The notes beneath the pieces are model-generated. The model saw nothing but the letters and a program-made list of their open reading frames with translations, did no database searches and was not told the DNA's origin. From Lamellibrachia columna (Eukaryota > Annelida > Polychaeta > Sabellida > Siboglinidae), in assembly GCA_963662155.1 (NCBI GenBank), contig OY759265.1, positions 62,209,524 through 62,273,523 on the forward strand: 64,000 bases of DNA, given 5' to 3'. Shown here piece by piece: positions 47,401 through 52,849 of the stretch. Position 1 is the first letter of the stretch; the number at the start of each line of letters is the position of its first letter. The translations under genes and the position numbers were made by a program.

Positions 47401-49319
47401 AACTTTTCGTGCAGCAACATTTTATTCCAACCTTTGTAAAGGTTCGTTCTTATATAACGCGGTATTCAGTCCTTGGGACTGCTCAAAGCGCTTTACACTT
47501 CACCCCCTGACAGACCTGTTCAATCCAAGGCCATTTCAACTTCTCTGGGAAGCATTCAGCCACACTGCAATTACTGCACGAAGAATATTCGTTCAAATAT
47601 CGACCTTTTTTCTTTAGCCAGGTACTAATTTAATGTCTGTGCCTTTCTTGCATCCCTCTTTATGCAGTTCTTCCATTTAAGTGGCTGTCTTCCCCTTTTC
47701 TTACAACCTGGCTGTTTCTTCACCACATGACTAAAAGATCAAAGCACTTTACATAATAAATTAATGATAACAAACTAAGAAATGTTTAAAATATATGTCT
47801 TTGAATAAAATTAATATACAAGGTCAAGAAATATTATATACAAATAGCTAATAAATTGATGTGGCATATATCAAATAATAAAACAGCATTAAATATTAAT
47901 GTCATAATTAGAGTATTATTAAAATGGATTATAAAGAAAAATCTATGTGATTTATAAACCAGATTAAAACACCAGAACAAAAACCCATTCACCCATAGAT
48001 AATTCTCAGGGTGTCAATAGCACAAGTGAACTTTCTTTTACTTAACATCTGTCATAACTTGGCAACCCGTGAAACAAGGACATTAAGAGATCAAATTGAA
48101 GTTTTAAGATATTTAATGGTTTTGAAGATATTGACAGAAGCATTTTTGTCTCACTTAATGAAGATAGAAGAATCAGAGGACACAAAATAAAGTTGGTGAA
48201 GGAAGAATGTAGATTGGATATCAAAAAGTATTCTTTCTCACAGAGAATAATAAATGAATGGAACAAATTATCTTCTGATAGCATAATATGTTTAAACACA
48301 AAATTGACAAATATACCACAAAAGCTTACACATAGAAGAATAATTGTTGGACTCTCAGTAAGTTTCCTTGTCCATTTGCAATATGAGGTTTTTGTTCTGC
48401 GTGGTAGTCTTGTTAAACTTGCTGTAACTGTGTACTGTATTCATTGGTCGCAGGCTATCTACAAGATGGTGGGCACAGTGATGAAGATGCCAGAGGATGA
48501 GTCGAATCCAGAGATGCGAGTCGACAAAATATTCAAGACGATGGACACAGACAATGACGGAAAGCTGTCACTCGAAGAATTTATCGAAGGAGCGAAGAAC
48601 GATCCCTCGATAGTGCGGCTCCTTCAGTGCAATGCAGGATGAGCTGCGGCTGTCGATGGCGTCGTGATCCAACCACAATGTCACAAGGATATACGACCAA
48701 GCGGGCCGGCTACAGTCATGTCTGTTACTGTATGTTGTTCCACGCGAACATCGCGAAAATATTGTGCTCGTATACTTTAGTAATGCAAAAAATTAAAAGA
48801 TTTCGGCATGAAAATGAGCCAGTTGCTTTACACTTAAGACACATGTGAAGAGGATCATGGATAAGACATCAATGCCTCAAATGCATCACGTCGCTACATC
48901 AACAAATGACTCATGTTGCAAATGACTGTCTTAAATTACAAATCTATCATTGTCACCATTAAAATTTGCTTGGCTGTGACAGAGCATCATGCTGTATCAT
49001 GACACGAGGACAACAATCTCATGCATGTCTCAATATACATTTAGCTTTTGTTGTTGTGTCTTACACTGTAGTTTAATAAATCATCATTCACACATACCCC
49101 GTGTTCATTTCTCACCTCTATTCCACCAAAGATTTCTCCGTTCCACAGTAGAACATTTGACTGGTCATCACTGATTGGCTGGACAGTGAAAGCTCCCTGG
49201 AAGTGCAGTGTGCAACCATAGAATGTTGCTTGCACGTCACTCGACACGTCACATGTCAACGTGTGACAGCTGTCAGGTCCACGGTGCCGCAGGCGACACA
49301 TGTCAACATGGGGAGATGC
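13980..49319 (-). CDS. ASNSD1: Asparagine synthetase domain-containing protein 1, eleven exons, N-terminus missing
   Basis: Exons in gene order: 49319-49116, 34385-34263, 33791-33657, 31416-30122, 29425-29330, 26448-26349, 25439-25405, 24972-24828, 20074-20007, 14751-14577, 14177-13980. Joined they give 858 in-frame codons including the stop. The N-terminal class II glutamine-amidotransferase half shows [28 protein letters not shown] and [16 protein letters not shown]; the C-terminal PP-loop half shows [78 protein letters not shown] and [11 protein letters not shown]. The order and motifs match ASNSD1 rather than ASNS itself; its biochemical role is not established. The protein is about 200 residues longer than the human one because the 31416-30122 exon holds a long low-complexity insert. 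The exon with the nucleophile Cys2 was not found. A small exon between 29330 and 26448 could be missed. Confidence 0.95.
14577..14751 (-). CDS. ASNSD1: ASNSD1 exon whose acceptor is embedded in a minisatellite
   Basis: The exon encodes [19 protein letters not shown], then [20 protein letters not shown] and [17 protein letters not shown], ending GAG AAG at donor GTAGTG. The 5' end uses the acceptor 'ctgttgcag' at 14760-14752; its first base completes a CAG codon split with the previous exon. The first 25 exon bases and this acceptor form the last unit of the 45-bp array at 14727-15228. Confidence 0.93.
14727..15228 (+). repeat. 45-bp minisatellite made of copies of an ASNSD1 intron-exon boundary
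   Basis: Eleven units of exactly 45 bp. Read on the minus strand each unit contains '(t)actgttgcag' or a variant followed by 'gaacagtggatgggagggtc', which is the ASNSD1 splice acceptor plus the first coding bases. Units 2-5 and 6-9 are near-identical blocks of 180 bp, a higher-order repeat. The unit next to the exon is the functional one by position. Confidence 0.93.
15236..16735 (-). mobile_element. Non-LTR retrotransposon copy, heavily mutated
   Basis: Minus-strand pieces in order: 16596-16402 ([33 protein letters not shown]), 16405-16046 ([20 protein letters not shown]) and 15857-15378 ([30 protein letters not shown]). They belong to one reverse transcriptase with several frameshifts. The 3' end at 15236 shows the family tandem 'gatttaacaagatt'. 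The copy interrupts the 45-bp array: diverged units of the array resume at 16738. Confidence 0.88.
16738..16830 (+). repeat. Detached remnant of the 45-bp array
   Basis: Two diverged units ('cactgctcccgcaacagtaa', 'cattgctcctgcaacagtga') with the same acceptor-like core as the main array, separated from it by the 1.5-kb LINE copy. Confidence 0.8.
17155..17450 (+). repeat. About 21-bp AT-rich tandem repeat
   Basis: Around thirteen units of 'aaaagcaaggcattaaatatt' with some shortened copies, in an ASNSD1 intron. Confidence 0.85.
17732..18370 (+). mobile_element. Young 5'-truncated copy of the non-LTR retrotransposon
   Basis: The coding part begins abruptly in [18 protein letters not shown] and runs uninterrupted to LRRAGYK-stop at 18272. 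It is residue-for-residue the same as the tail of the 5.3-6.7 kb copy, so both inserted recently from the same source. The 3' UTR and tandem 'aaatcttgttaaatcttgtt' (18357-18370) are intact. The open frame extending upstream to 17529 is flanking sequence read through by chance. Confidence 0.9.
18371..20006. other. ASNSD1 intron with a TG-rich microsatellite
   Basis: A (TG)n-like run with interruptions lies at 18835-18895. No gene or element recognised elsewhere up to the ASNSD1 donor at 20006-20005. Confidence 0.5.
20007..20074 (-). CDS. ASNSD1: ASNSD1 exon with the [13 protein letters not shown] motif
   Basis: The exon encodes [20 protein letters not shown] followed by KF and two bases of a Gln codon. 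Acceptor 'gttccag' and donor GTAAGT are both strong. The GADE and RHR residues are part of the conserved synthetase-domain core of this family. Confidence 0.95.
20150..20455 (+). repeat. About 32-bp minisatellite, left half
   Basis: Diverged units around 'cacaaaatgaacacagagac' and 'caattagtagcac'. The same array resumes at 23391 on the other side of the hAT-like element, so the element inserted into a pre-existing array. Confidence 0.8.
21295..21435 (+). pseudogene. First exon of hAT-type transposase, decayed BED zinc finger
   Basis: ATG at 21295 starts [20 protein letters not shown], followed by [16 protein letters not shown] and NFLNHIK, ending at a good donor AAG/GTAAG at 21436. In BED fingers an aromatic-D/E-H-Y/F start is followed by CxxC and an L/F-x-x-H-x-K segment. 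Here the two cysteine positions are lost (KATVQIKE), so zinc binding is unlikely. No downstream exon was identified. Confidence 0.65.
21857..22883 (+). mobile_element. Possible nested small DNA transposon with GTACTCGTACT subterminal repeats
   Basis: Left end 'tagggtgaaagtactcagta' and right end 'gtactgtgctcaccta' are imperfect inverted repeats, each followed inward by several GTACT/AGTAC-rich units. The whole lies inside the larger element. It encloses a 90-bp tandem array. No convincing target duplication was found. Confidence 0.45.
22115..22398 (+). repeat. 90-bp tandem repeat, three copies
   Basis: Three near-identical units of 90-91 bp containing 'gactctgataccaccaagtt' and 'ccctacacccccatggtggc'. 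Open frames on both strands are by-products of the repetition. Confidence 0.85.
23391..23740 (+). repeat. About 32-bp minisatellite, right half
   Basis: Units such as 'agagaccaattagtagcaca' with 'aatgaacac' or 'aattagccc' spacers continue the array that stops at 20455. Confidence 0.8.
23957..24590 (+). repeat. 34-bp minisatellite, about 18 units
   Basis: Highly homogeneous direct units, 'gaatgtcaagaggaagatac' plus 'cccggtagttgtat'. The array stops about 100 bp from a duplicated copy of an ASNSD1 exon end. Confidence 0.95.
24660..24745 (-). pseudogene. Duplicated 3' end of an ASNSD1 exon with its splice donor
   Basis: Minus-strand sequence encoding MEYVSTTR followed by GGTAAGAT repeats the end of the true exon (MEYVSTAR plus GGTAAGAT at 24859-24822), and the flanking intron 'attactaaac/attaataaac' is repeated too. 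The copy lies about 105 bp downstream in the gene. It has no acceptor of its own and is best read as a tandem duplication relic carrying a decoy donor. Confidence 0.75.
24828..24972 (-). CDS. ASNSD1: ASNSD1 exon with [14 protein letters not shown]
   Basis: Acceptor 'gctcgcag'; the first base completes the Arg codon left open by the 35-nt exon. The exon encodes [20 protein letters not shown], then [12 protein letters not shown] and a short variable part ending MEYVSTAR at donor GTAAGA. It is a standard PP-loop synthetase-domain segment of ASNSD1. Confidence 0.95.
24973..26348. other. ASNSD1 introns around a 35-nt micro-exon
   Basis: Besides the 35-nt ASNSD1 exon at 25405-25439 ([11 protein letters not shown]), this AT-rich stretch holds a short 'gcccacacccatgcatgc' repeat patch near 25480-25535 and nothing else recognisable. 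Confidence 0.55.
26349..26448 (-). CDS. ASNSD1: ASNSD1 exon with [11 protein letters not shown]
   Basis: The exon encodes [20 protein letters not shown] and [13 protein letters not shown], ending GAG at donor GTAACC. DRITGR and WNFVE match the family. The acceptor was chosen as 'tatgacag' at 26449 because its one leading base fits the phase left by the upstream exon; an alternative acceptor four bases further in would break the frame. Confidence 0.9.
26578..27136 (+). repeat. 70-bp minisatellite, eight units
   Basis: Eight almost perfect units with core 'atcaagcttgatatcttcta' and 'gaagatggaggaacaagg'. Differences are two A-to-T changes ('gggctaac') and one in the last unit. Very recent amplification. 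Confidence 0.95.
27228..27555 (-). mobile_element. SINE with tRNA-like head
   Basis: On the minus strand the element starts near 27551 with 'ggcgcggtggtgtaatggtt' (A-box-like) and 'gggttcaaatcc' (B box), and a CTC-containing anticodon-loop-like segment, so the head resembles tRNA-Glu. The body ends in 'gtaaagcgctttgagcagcc' and an A/T-rich tail at 27228. The acceptor and T stems do not pair well, so it is not a working tRNA gene. A second, head-less copy is at 47437-47620. Confidence 0.75.
27556..28323. other. ASNSD1 intron, nothing recognised
   Basis: Between the SINE and the THAP relic; no gene-like frame or array seen. Confidence 0.5.
28324..28646 (+). pseudogene. THAP-domain relic with frameshifts
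   Basis: Pieces of one THAP zinc finger appear in order across frames: [16 protein letters not shown] (28324, second Cys replaced by Tyr), [15 protein letters not shown] (28378-28422), [10 protein letters not shown] (28450-28479), and [13 protein letters not shown] (28528 on). The spacing and the terminal AVPTIF motif are typical of THAP domains, which are DNA-binding fingers of genes and of P-element-like transposons. At least two stops and frameshifts break it. It lies antisense in an ASNSD1 intron; whether it came from a host gene or a transposon is open. Confidence 0.78.
28647..29329. other. ASNSD1 intron, nothing recognised
   Basis: Unique AT-rich sequence between the THAP relic and the ASNSD1 exon at 29330. 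Confidence 0.5.
29330..29425 (-). CDS. ASNSD1: ASNSD1 exon following the PP-loop exon
   Basis: The exon encodes [19 protein letters not shown] then [22 protein letters not shown] is the conserved strand after the PP-loop; the basic, polar remainder is the variable region. Acceptor 'attgtag'. The donor GTCTGG is weak, but the frame and phase continue into the next exon. Confidence 0.88.
29640..29910 (-). mobile_element. 3' end fragment of the non-LTR retrotransposon
   Basis: Contains the family 3' UTR ('attgccatccatggcaaagg') and the coding end up to [20 protein letters not shown] on the minus strand. It is severely 5'-truncated. Confidence 0.85.
29953..30038 (+). repeat. 43-bp direct duplication
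   Basis: Two adjacent copies of 'ttttgacaaaagtatgtact' plus 'cttgtattaaacactgaac' in the ASNSD1 intron just downstream of the large exon. Confidence 0.85.
30122..31416 (-). CDS. ASNSD1: ASNSD1 large central exon with PP-loop and long insert
   Basis: It starts [18 protein letters not shown] (end of the amidotransferase half) and MCYPWVKP, then about 300 residues rich in Ser, Thr, Asp and Gly with no family similarity. [19 protein letters not shown] resembles the helix before the synthetase domain. It ends [19 protein letters not shown], with the SGGxDS ATP-pyrophosphatase loop. Four 11-residue repeats sit directly before the loop (30187-30322). Because 1295 nt remain open through so much low-complexity sequence, the exon is under coding constraint. 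Donor GTAGGG at 30121. Confidence 0.93.
30187..30322 (-). repeat. 33-bp coding minisatellite beside the ASNSD1 PP-loop
   Basis: Four tandem 33-bp units translate on the minus strand to repeats of the form NSDQDVHxGHx ([44 protein letters not shown]), directly followed by [12 protein letters not shown]. The units keep frame and are rich in His and Cys. Confidence 0.9.
31650..32395 (+). repeat. 47-bp minisatellite, about 15 units
   Basis: Units 'caacatatgtttggtttcta' plus 'ttcaagatttcattctaacaaccaatg'. Two variants (GATTTC and GATGTC) are interspersed; one unit has lost four bases. Confidence 0.95.
32396..32625. other. Spacer between two arrays
   Basis: Unique sequence in an ASNSD1 intron, nothing recognised. 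Confidence 0.5.
32626..33215 (+). repeat. 27-bp minisatellite, about 21 units
   Basis: Units 'gtgtgtgaatagtttaagta' plus 'atatgta' or 'acatgta'. Being a multiple of three it gives open minus-strand frames (LLKLFTHYM type) that are not real coding. Confidence 0.92.
33330..33400 (+). repeat. 17-bp short tandem repeat
   Basis: Four copies of 'agtatgtcatagtatat'. Confidence 0.85.
33657..33791 (-). CDS. ASNSD1: ASNSD1 exon with [16 protein letters not shown], probable GC donor
   Basis: Acceptor 'atctttcag', then [20 protein letters not shown] and the less conserved [20 protein letters not shown]. LWFGRDxxGRRSLL is the hallmark of the amidotransferase half. The end was placed at CAG/GCAAAC, a GC donor; GT alternatives at 33662 (CTT/GTGCAG) and 33674 (CTG/GTGTGT) also keep phase 0 but shorten the protein and fit the consensus less well. 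Confidence 0.85.
34263..34385 (-). CDS. ASNSD1: ASNSD1 exon ending GPWAFVYWQ with a GC splice donor
   Basis: Acceptor 'cgtttgtag', then [20 protein letters not shown] and [20 protein letters not shown] plus Q. GPWxFxYxQ is conserved. The exon ends CAG/GCAAGT, a textbook GC donor, and no GT donor nearby keeps the frame into the next exon. Forty-one codons, phase 0 at both ends. Confidence 0.92.
34386..35704. other. Start of the 14.7-kb ASNSD1 intron, nothing recognised
   Basis: AT-rich unique sequence. An open frame at 35268-35486 has no family similarity I can recognise. Confidence 0.45.
35705..37100 (+). repeat. 52-bp minisatellite, about 27 units
   Basis: Units 'gtgcatcctggtgggaccgg' with 'gctcacagttcaagtaattg' and 'ttacacaaggca'. 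Variants (CTTGG, GACAGG, AAATG) recur in blocks, suggesting segmental duplication within the array. Confidence 0.95.
37101..37800. other. Spacer, nothing recognised
   Basis: Unique sequence between two large arrays within the ASNSD1 intron. Confidence 0.5.
37801..38822 (+). repeat. 51-bp minisatellite, about 20 units
   Basis: Units 'gttgtatgaatgaggccaat' plus 'ggttgtcagacactgacaga' and 'cagtatgtgat'. Since 51 is a multiple of three, two minus-strand frames of 238 and 342 residues stay open as 17-residue repeats. The protein repeats show no sign of selection on codon position and are rejected as genes. Confidence 0.95.
38823..39504. other. Spacer, nothing recognised
   Basis: Unique AT-rich sequence. 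Confidence 0.5.
39505..39905 (+). repeat. About 42-bp irregular tandem repeat
   Basis: Around nine diverged units of 'gaatggtccacaaggggcag' plus 'ggtgtcatgttggtgttagg', with several short deletions. Confidence 0.85.
39906..40439. other. Spacer, nothing recognised
   Basis: Unique sequence up to the LINE tail fragment. Confidence 0.5.
40440..40580 (-). mobile_element. Short 3' UTR fragment of the non-LTR retrotransposon
   Basis: The family 3' UTR is recognisable in inverse orientation ('aagattgtcatccaaaacaa', 'ttggcttattgagagcccaa') with an internal duplication of 'gtggacaaggaa'. No coding part remains. Confidence 0.75.
40600..41170 (+). repeat. About 20-bp AT-rich array split by an RNase H fragment
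   Basis: Units 'acatgaaacaaaatatacct' in the left part shift to 'acatcaaacaaaatacacct' to the right. The array is interrupted at about 40912-41108 by unrelated coding-like DNA and then resumes for three more units. Confidence 0.88.
40930..41093 (+). mobile_element. RNase H domain fragment of a non-LTR retrotransposon
   Basis: In the frame of 40981 the translation reads [20 protein letters not shown], then [16 protein letters not shown], ending at a TAA. LQWIPAxCxIPGNExVDxLAKEG is the C-terminal part of the RNase H domain found in several non-LTR elements. The residual domain is too short to be functional. The main LINE lineage in this window shows no RNase H, so this is another family. Confidence 0.75.
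41342..41420. repeat. AT dinucleotide microsatellite
   Basis: About 39 uninterrupted AT units, abutting the end of the inverted Penelope-like segment. Confidence 0.97.
41421..42113 (-). mobile_element. Penelope-like element, inverted segment with GIY-YIG endonuclease
   Basis: The minus-strand frame runs [58 protein letters not shown], then [20 protein letters not shown] and [11 protein letters not shown], ending [22 protein letters not shown] at the AT run. The linker after a Penelope reverse transcriptase, TDQYLNF, and a VYxIPCxxC...YIGETGR GIY-YIG core identify the class. The RT core itself is absent. Confidence 0.9.
42114..42308 (+). mobile_element. Penelope-like element, 3' coding end in opposite orientation
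   Basis: The plus strand continues the same protein: [19 protein letters not shown], then [20 protein letters not shown] and [20 protein letters not shown], ending RY-stop at about 42308. Its first 65 bp are the reverse complement of 41421-41487, so it diverges back-to-back from the inverted segment. Confidence 0.88.
42309..43140. other. ASNSD1 intron, nothing recognised
   Basis: Unique sequence; open frames here have no recognisable family features. Confidence 0.45.
43151..43158 (+). promoter_or_regulatory. CRE palindrome, candidate promoter of the calcium-sensor gene
   Basis: A perfect TGACGTCA lies 1.86 kb upstream of the start codon at 45010. At 43271 'atacatgtaagt' offers a good splice donor, and 44952-44967 'tgtatgttttccag' a good acceptor just before the coding exon, so a 5' UTR exon near 43.2 kb is plausible. 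Motif-based only. Confidence 0.3.
43280..44965. other. Upstream region or 5' intron of the calcium-sensor gene
   Basis: No array or mobile element seen; a CA-rich patch at 44430-44490 is the only simple repeat. Confidence 0.45.
45010..48642 (+). CDS. HPCA/NCALD-like: Hippocalcin/neurocalcin-type neuronal calcium sensor
   Basis: Coding exons 45010-45390 (127 residues, donor GTAACG) and 48454-48642 (62 residues, acceptor 'ggtcgcag'), both phase 0, total 189 residues, close to the family's usual 190-193. Start context 'agaacATGG' is favourable. N-terminal MGHSGSK offers Gly2 for myristoylation, which drives the calcium-myristoyl switch. EF1 is degenerate ([12 protein letters not shown], 37-48) as in all family members, while EF2 ([12 protein letters not shown], 74-85), EF3 ([12 protein letters not shown], 110-121) and EF4 ([12 protein letters not shown], 158-169) keep all ligands. 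KMPEDES and SIVRLLQC place it with hippocalcin and neurocalcin rather than VILIP or NCS-1. It ends soon after LLQC (NAG), lacking the longer vertebrate tail. The gene lies on the opposite strand inside the ASNSD1 intron 34386-49115. Confidence 0.96.
45480..47380 (+). repeat. 41-bp minisatellite, about 45 units, in the calcium-sensor intron
   Basis: Units 'accagtcattcttgttagat' plus 'gatcagttcagtccatctacc' with recurrent variants (GACCACTTTGG, GACCAGTTTGG, CAGCTACC). It fills about 60% of the intron 45391-48453. Confidence 0.95.
47437..47620 (-). mobile_element. Truncated SINE copy
   Basis: It shares 'gctcaaagcgctttacactt caccccctg' (in two blocks) and the following body with the SINE at 27228-27555, but the tRNA-like head is missing. 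Confidence 0.75.
48060..48400 (+). mobile_element. Non-LTR retrotransposon tail fragment in the calcium-sensor intron
   Basis: Translations across frames give the RT tail: TLRDQIE, then [29 protein letters not shown], followed by the family 3' UTR ('ggactctcagtaagtttcct'). An open frame joins this fragment to the second coding exon by chance. Confidence 0.85.
48643..49095 (+). promoter_or_regulatory. 3' UTR and poly(A) signals of the calcium-sensor gene
   Basis: ATTAAA at 48958-48963 and AATAAA at 49075-49080. The second would place the mRNA end about 10-20 bp before the ASNSD1 exon boundary at 49116 on the other strand. Confidence 0.55.
49116..49319 (-). CDS. ASNSD1: ASNSD1 most upstream exon in the window
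   Basis: Acceptor 'tggatgttacag', then [11 protein letters not shown] and [19 protein letters not shown] plus [14 protein letters not shown], ending GAG at donor GTGAGA. RGPDS and LLWNGEIF are class II glutamine-amidotransferase motifs. Sixty-eight codons, phase 0. An exon with the initiating Met and Cys2 must lie further right; I could not find an MCG-type start up to 64000. Confidence 0.93.
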
Positions 49320-49439
49320 CTGTAACATCCAACGTGGATTGACACTGAGTTATCTACCAGGTCATGCATGATTAAGGCACTCAGTCACCATTGAAATGGG
49401 GGTGGATTAATTTAATTTTTTTAATGTGGAATAACACAC

Positions 49440-49850
49440 ATAATACAATGTGTAAAACTGTGTGTGTGCGTGCGTGTGTGCATGCGTCCATGTGTGTACA
49501 CACAAATACATATGCATGCACACATACATACATAATTTATTATATATATACACATATACATGCACATGCACACGCACACGCACACGCACACACACACACA
49601 CACACAAACACAACCTTCTCATACAACACACTCACGGGCACACAAACACACATGCAGACACACACAATATGCACTATCACGCCACACACAAACACATATA
49701 TATATATATGCCATACACACCCCACATGCACACACAAACACATGCACACACAAACACGTGCACACACAAACACATGCACACACACAAACACATGCACACA
49801 CAAACACGTGCACACACAAACACATGCACACACACACACACAAACTTGAG
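49440..49850 (+). repeat. CA-rich microsatellite cluster
   Basis: Mixed (CA)n, (TG)n and a 16-18-bp 'cacacacaaacacatgca' tandem at 49725-49835, with a short AT run near 49695-49710. All open frames over it are simple-sequence artefacts. Confidence 0.92.
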
Positions 49851-50054
49851 AAAACTGCTCATAATGAAGAAATGCACAAATGGAAACAAGATAGACTTTT
49901 CATGTTATAGAAGATTGAAAAGCTAACTCGCTAGCTAGCTGTGGAAACTTCTATAAACCTTCATTATCTTAGTGTACTCAGGTTTATAACAATGAATTTA
50001 CATGGCTGTTGTTGTCAGTGACATGACATTGTATCCAGGGGTAAGGTGCTACTC

Positions 50055-50455
50055 TTTAGTGCCAATCTATCTTTATTTAAGCACTATGGGCATAAATAGT
50101 TTTGTAAAACGATACGTAATTCTCAATGCTTTAGATAGAATGTGTAGTTTGTCAGCATCGAACACCTTAGGTACCTCAATGATATCACCGTACAGATCAT
50201 GACTCAAATCTAAAACTGTTAATTGAGGTGGCACATTATTACAGTGATATAATCTTGTTTTAACATATTTCTTTAAGCACTGACTGTGGGCATAACTAGC
50301 TTTGTCAAATGTTTTGTAATTTTCAATGTATATATTGTGTTGGATACAACGTGTGGCTGATTGCATCATACACCTCAGGTATTATTATACCGATTATGCC
50401 TCAAGGATAAAACAGTGAACTGTGATGGTAGATTATTACACAGTGAGATTATTTT
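50055..50455 (-). repeat. Diverged tandem duplication of about 220 bp, unknown origin
   Basis: Two direct copies (about 50065-50245 and 50270-50450) share 'taagcactatgggcataa', 'aattctcaatg' and 'ttattacagtgat'-like blocks. On the minus strand both translate to related peptides (NNVPPQLTVLDLSHDLY and NNLPSQFTVLSLRHNRY), so they may come from an old coding sequence I do not recognise. Confidence 0.5.
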
Positions 50456-51029
50456 GTATTAGTTCCCGACGTAGCTCCTAGTTACCACAAACAATGTACC
50501 ATGGACGTGTTGTCTGGACTTGAAATCAGGTGACCTGACCATGTTTAGCCTTCAGGATAATGGCAATGTTGGTGTCTAATCAATCAATCCCATATGTAAG
50601 TTTGCATATCTAATCAAAAAGATCCCTTTATTTAAAAATTAAATTAATTGGTGAAACCAAGGGCGGAGAAAGCAGTACGGAATAGCAGTATTGAGAACAT
50701 TTGCATGGTTACGTGGGCAGAAGGCAGAAGACAGAAGACACAAGGCAGGCTGGCAAACTCACCACCCAATGCTAAACGACACATGACGGGGAACCATGAC
50801 GGGGAACCAGCACTTATAATAATAACAGTTTCTGCATTCATTGACTACCCGGAGTAGTTAGTGGTTATCAACTTACTTAAGGATCTTATTCACCACCTGA
50901 GCTGTCAGCTATTAAGGACATCAATAGGTAACAGAAATAAGGTTTGCTTTAGCTTACAGCTACTCTCAATAGTTTGTGGTTGTTACAAGAAGTGCACAGT
51001 TGTTTCCAGAAGTTTTGAAAACATCGGAA
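50456..51029. other. Spacer, nothing recognised
   Basis: Unique sequence between the duplication and the 44-bp array. Confidence 0.5.
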
Positions 51030-52845
51030 GACATAGTGTGACAGGCTGTATCAACAAGGCTGGACCATTAGAAGACATAGTGTGACAGGCTGTATAAACA
51101 AGGCTGGACCATTAGAAGACATAGTGTGACAGGCTGTATAAACAAGGCTGGACCATTAGAAGACACAGCATATGACAGGCTGTATAAACAAGGCTGGGCC
51201 ATTAGAAGACATAGTGTGACAGGCTATATAAACAAGGCTGGGCCATTAGAAGACACAGCATGACAGGCTGTATAAACAAGGCTGGACCATTAGAAGACAT
51301 AGTGTGACAGGCTGTATCAACAAGGTTGGACCATTAGAAGAAACAGCGTGACAGGCTGTATCAACAAGATTGGACCATTAGAAGACATAGTGTGACAGGC
51401 TGTATAAACAAGGCTGGACCATTAGAAGAAATAGTGTGACAGACTGTATAAATAAGGCTGGACCATTAGAAGAAATAGTGTGACAGGCTTTATAAACAAG
51501 GCTGGACCATTAGAAGACATAGTGTGACAGGCTGTATCAACAAGGCTGGACCATTGGAAGACACAGCATGACAGGCTGTATAAACAAGGCTGGACCATTA
51601 GAAGACATAGTGTGACAGGCTGTATAAACAAGGCTGGACCATTAGAAGACATAGTGTGACAGGCTATATAAACAAGGCTGGCCATTAGAAGACACAGCAT
51701 GACAGGCTGTATAAACAAGGCTGGACCATTAGAAGACATAGTGTGACAGGCTGTATAAACAAGGCTGGGCCATTAGAAGACACAGCATGACAGGCTGTAT
51801 AAACAAGGCTGGACCATTAGAAGACATAGTGTGACAGGTTGTATCAACAAGGTTAGACCATTAGAAGAAACTGCGTGACAGGCTGTATAAACAAGGCTGG
51901 ACCATTAGAAGACATAGTGTGACAGGCTGTATCAACAAGGTGGGACCATTAGAAGACATGGCATTACAGGCTGTATCAACAAGGTTGGACCATTAGAAGA
52001 CATAGCGTGACAGGCTTTATCAACAAGGTTGGACCATTAGAAGACATAGCGTGACAGGCTTTATCAACAAGGTTGGACCATTAGAAGACATTGCATGACA
52101 GGATGTATCAACAAGGTTGGACCATTAGAAGACATAGCATGACAGGCTGTATCAACAAGGTTGGACCATTAGAAGACACAGCGTGACAGGCTTTATCAAC
52201 AAGGTTGGACAATTAGAAGACATGGCGTGACAGGCTGTATCCGACAAGGTTTGACCATTAGAAGACATGGCGTGACAGGCTGTATCAACAAGGTTGGACC
52301 ATTAGAAGACATGGTGTGACAGGCTGTATCAACAAGATTGGACAATTAGAAGACATAGCATTACAGGCTGTATCCGACAAGGTTGGACCATTAGAAGACA
52401 GCGTGACAGGCTGTATCAACAAAGTTGGACAATTAGAAGACAGCGTGACAGGCTGTATCAACAAGGTTGGACCATTAGAAGACATAGCATTACAGGCTGT
52501 ATCAACAAGGTTGGACCATTAGAAGACATAGTGTGACAGGCTGTATCAACAAGGTTGGATCATTAGAAGACATAGCGTGACAGGCCATGTCAACAAGGTT
52601 GGACCATTAGAAGACATAGCATGACAGGCTGTATCAACAAGGTTGGACCATTAGAAGACATGGCATGACAAGCTGTAATCAACAAGGTTAGACCATTAGA
52701 AGACATAGCGTGACAGGCCGTGTCAACAAGGTTGGACCATTAGAAGACATAGCATGACAGGCTGTGTCAACAAGGTTGGACCTTTAGAAGACATAACATG
52801 ACAGGCTGTTACGTGACAAGGTTGGACCATTAGAAGACAGTGCTG
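51030..52845 (+). repeat. 44-bp minisatellite, about 41 units
   Basis: Units 'acaggctgtatcaacaaggt' plus 'tggaccattagaagacatag' and 'cgtg'. The left half favours TATAAACAAGGC, the right half TATCAACAAGGT, so the array has two expansion histories. Confidence 0.95.
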
Positions 52846-52849
52846 AAGA

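Noticed and set aside
48193..48642. A 149-residue frame starting in the intron as an alternative start for the calcium sensor
   Set aside because: Its first part is a LINE tail that happens to be in frame with the second coding exon; the true acceptor at 48452-48453 fits the family.
49391..49926. Several overlapping frames on both strands
   Set aside because: They translate CA/TG simple repeats.
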